Assembly: GCF_900156465.1 (NCBI RefSeq)
Contig: NZ_LT707064.1
Coordinates: 2,822,501-2,886,500 of the forward strand
DNA length: 64,000 nucleotides
Direction: 5' to 3'
Source: Pseudomonas sp. 7SR1
Lineage (GTDB): Bacteria > Pseudomonadota > Gammaproteobacteria > Pseudomonadales > Pseudomonadaceae
In this document: positions 63,995 through 64,000 of the stretch, piece by piece
Layout: each line of letters opens with the position of its first letter
Position numbering within the stretch: position 1 is the stretch's first letter
The notes under the pieces: generated by a model
What the model was told of the DNA's origin: nothing
Databases searched by the model: none
Seen by the model: only the letters and a program-made list of their open reading frames with translations
Translations under genes and position numbers: made by a program

Positions 63995-64000
63995 ACTCGT

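Overview
The window is GC-rich, densely coded chromosomal DNA, almost certainly from a Pseudomonas of the fluorescens complex. The evidence is the MetR/metE pair, AruI, MvaT, DUF6124, pseudomonad REP/REPIN repeats, and a right half whose gene order (fumA, sadC-like GGDEF, ferredoxin reductase, pykA, the RDD-SpoIIM-DUF4129-DUF4350-MoxR-DUF58 operon, sbcB, mvaT, purU) matches what I recall of P. aeruginosa PAO1 around PA4333-PA4314. No phage, IS element, CRISPR array, rRNA or tRNA is visible.

Layout. 1-12 kb holds metabolism and regulators: a truncated Nudix gene, a LysE exporter, a GNAT acetyltransferase, metR/metE, an alpha/beta hydrolase, a LysR regulator, the 2-ketoarginine decarboxylase aruI, an AraC regulator, small conserved proteins and a flavin reductase. 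At 11.7 kb a small secreted protein is built from 14-residue tandem repeats. At 12.3-13.7 kb lies an alpha-ketoglutarate permease of the MFS with a textbook sigma-54 promoter and two upstream palindromes. A DctB/DctD-type kinase and sigma-54 activator sits at 20-23 kb and is the natural candidate to act there. Between them (14-19.2 kb) is a CS1-type (alpha) chaperone-usher pilus operon with a divergent small HTH regulator.

The main accessory system is an ABC (Tc) insecticidal toxin complex in two halves. The left half (23.2-30.5 kb, minus strand) is tcB plus tccC. The TccC hypervariable tail carries HAE and PxCxxC motifs of a YwqJ-like nucleic-acid deaminase fold. The right half (38.6-53.6 kb, plus strand) is a four-gene operon: a 1080-aa Ig-repeat protein, a TcaA-like subunit with a C-terminal Ig-like tail, a TcaB-like subunit with the TcB-binding end, and a 1352-aa protein with a CBM-like N-terminus and alternating Ig-like modules. 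The conserved fumA-to-DUF6124 backbone separates the halves. Both halves have an upstream inverted repeat strongly resembling a LuxR-type lux box (30534-30553 and 38428-38447), so the two divergent transcription units are probably co-regulated by a LuxR-family regulator encoded elsewhere.

The remainder (53.6-64 kb) is core genome: a six-gene membrane/MoxR operon, exonuclease I, MvaT, PurU and a short ORF at the edge. Gene starts were moved from the longest ORF where ribosome binding sites, overlaps or family length argued for it. No similarity search was possible, so family calls rest on motif and sequence recognition.
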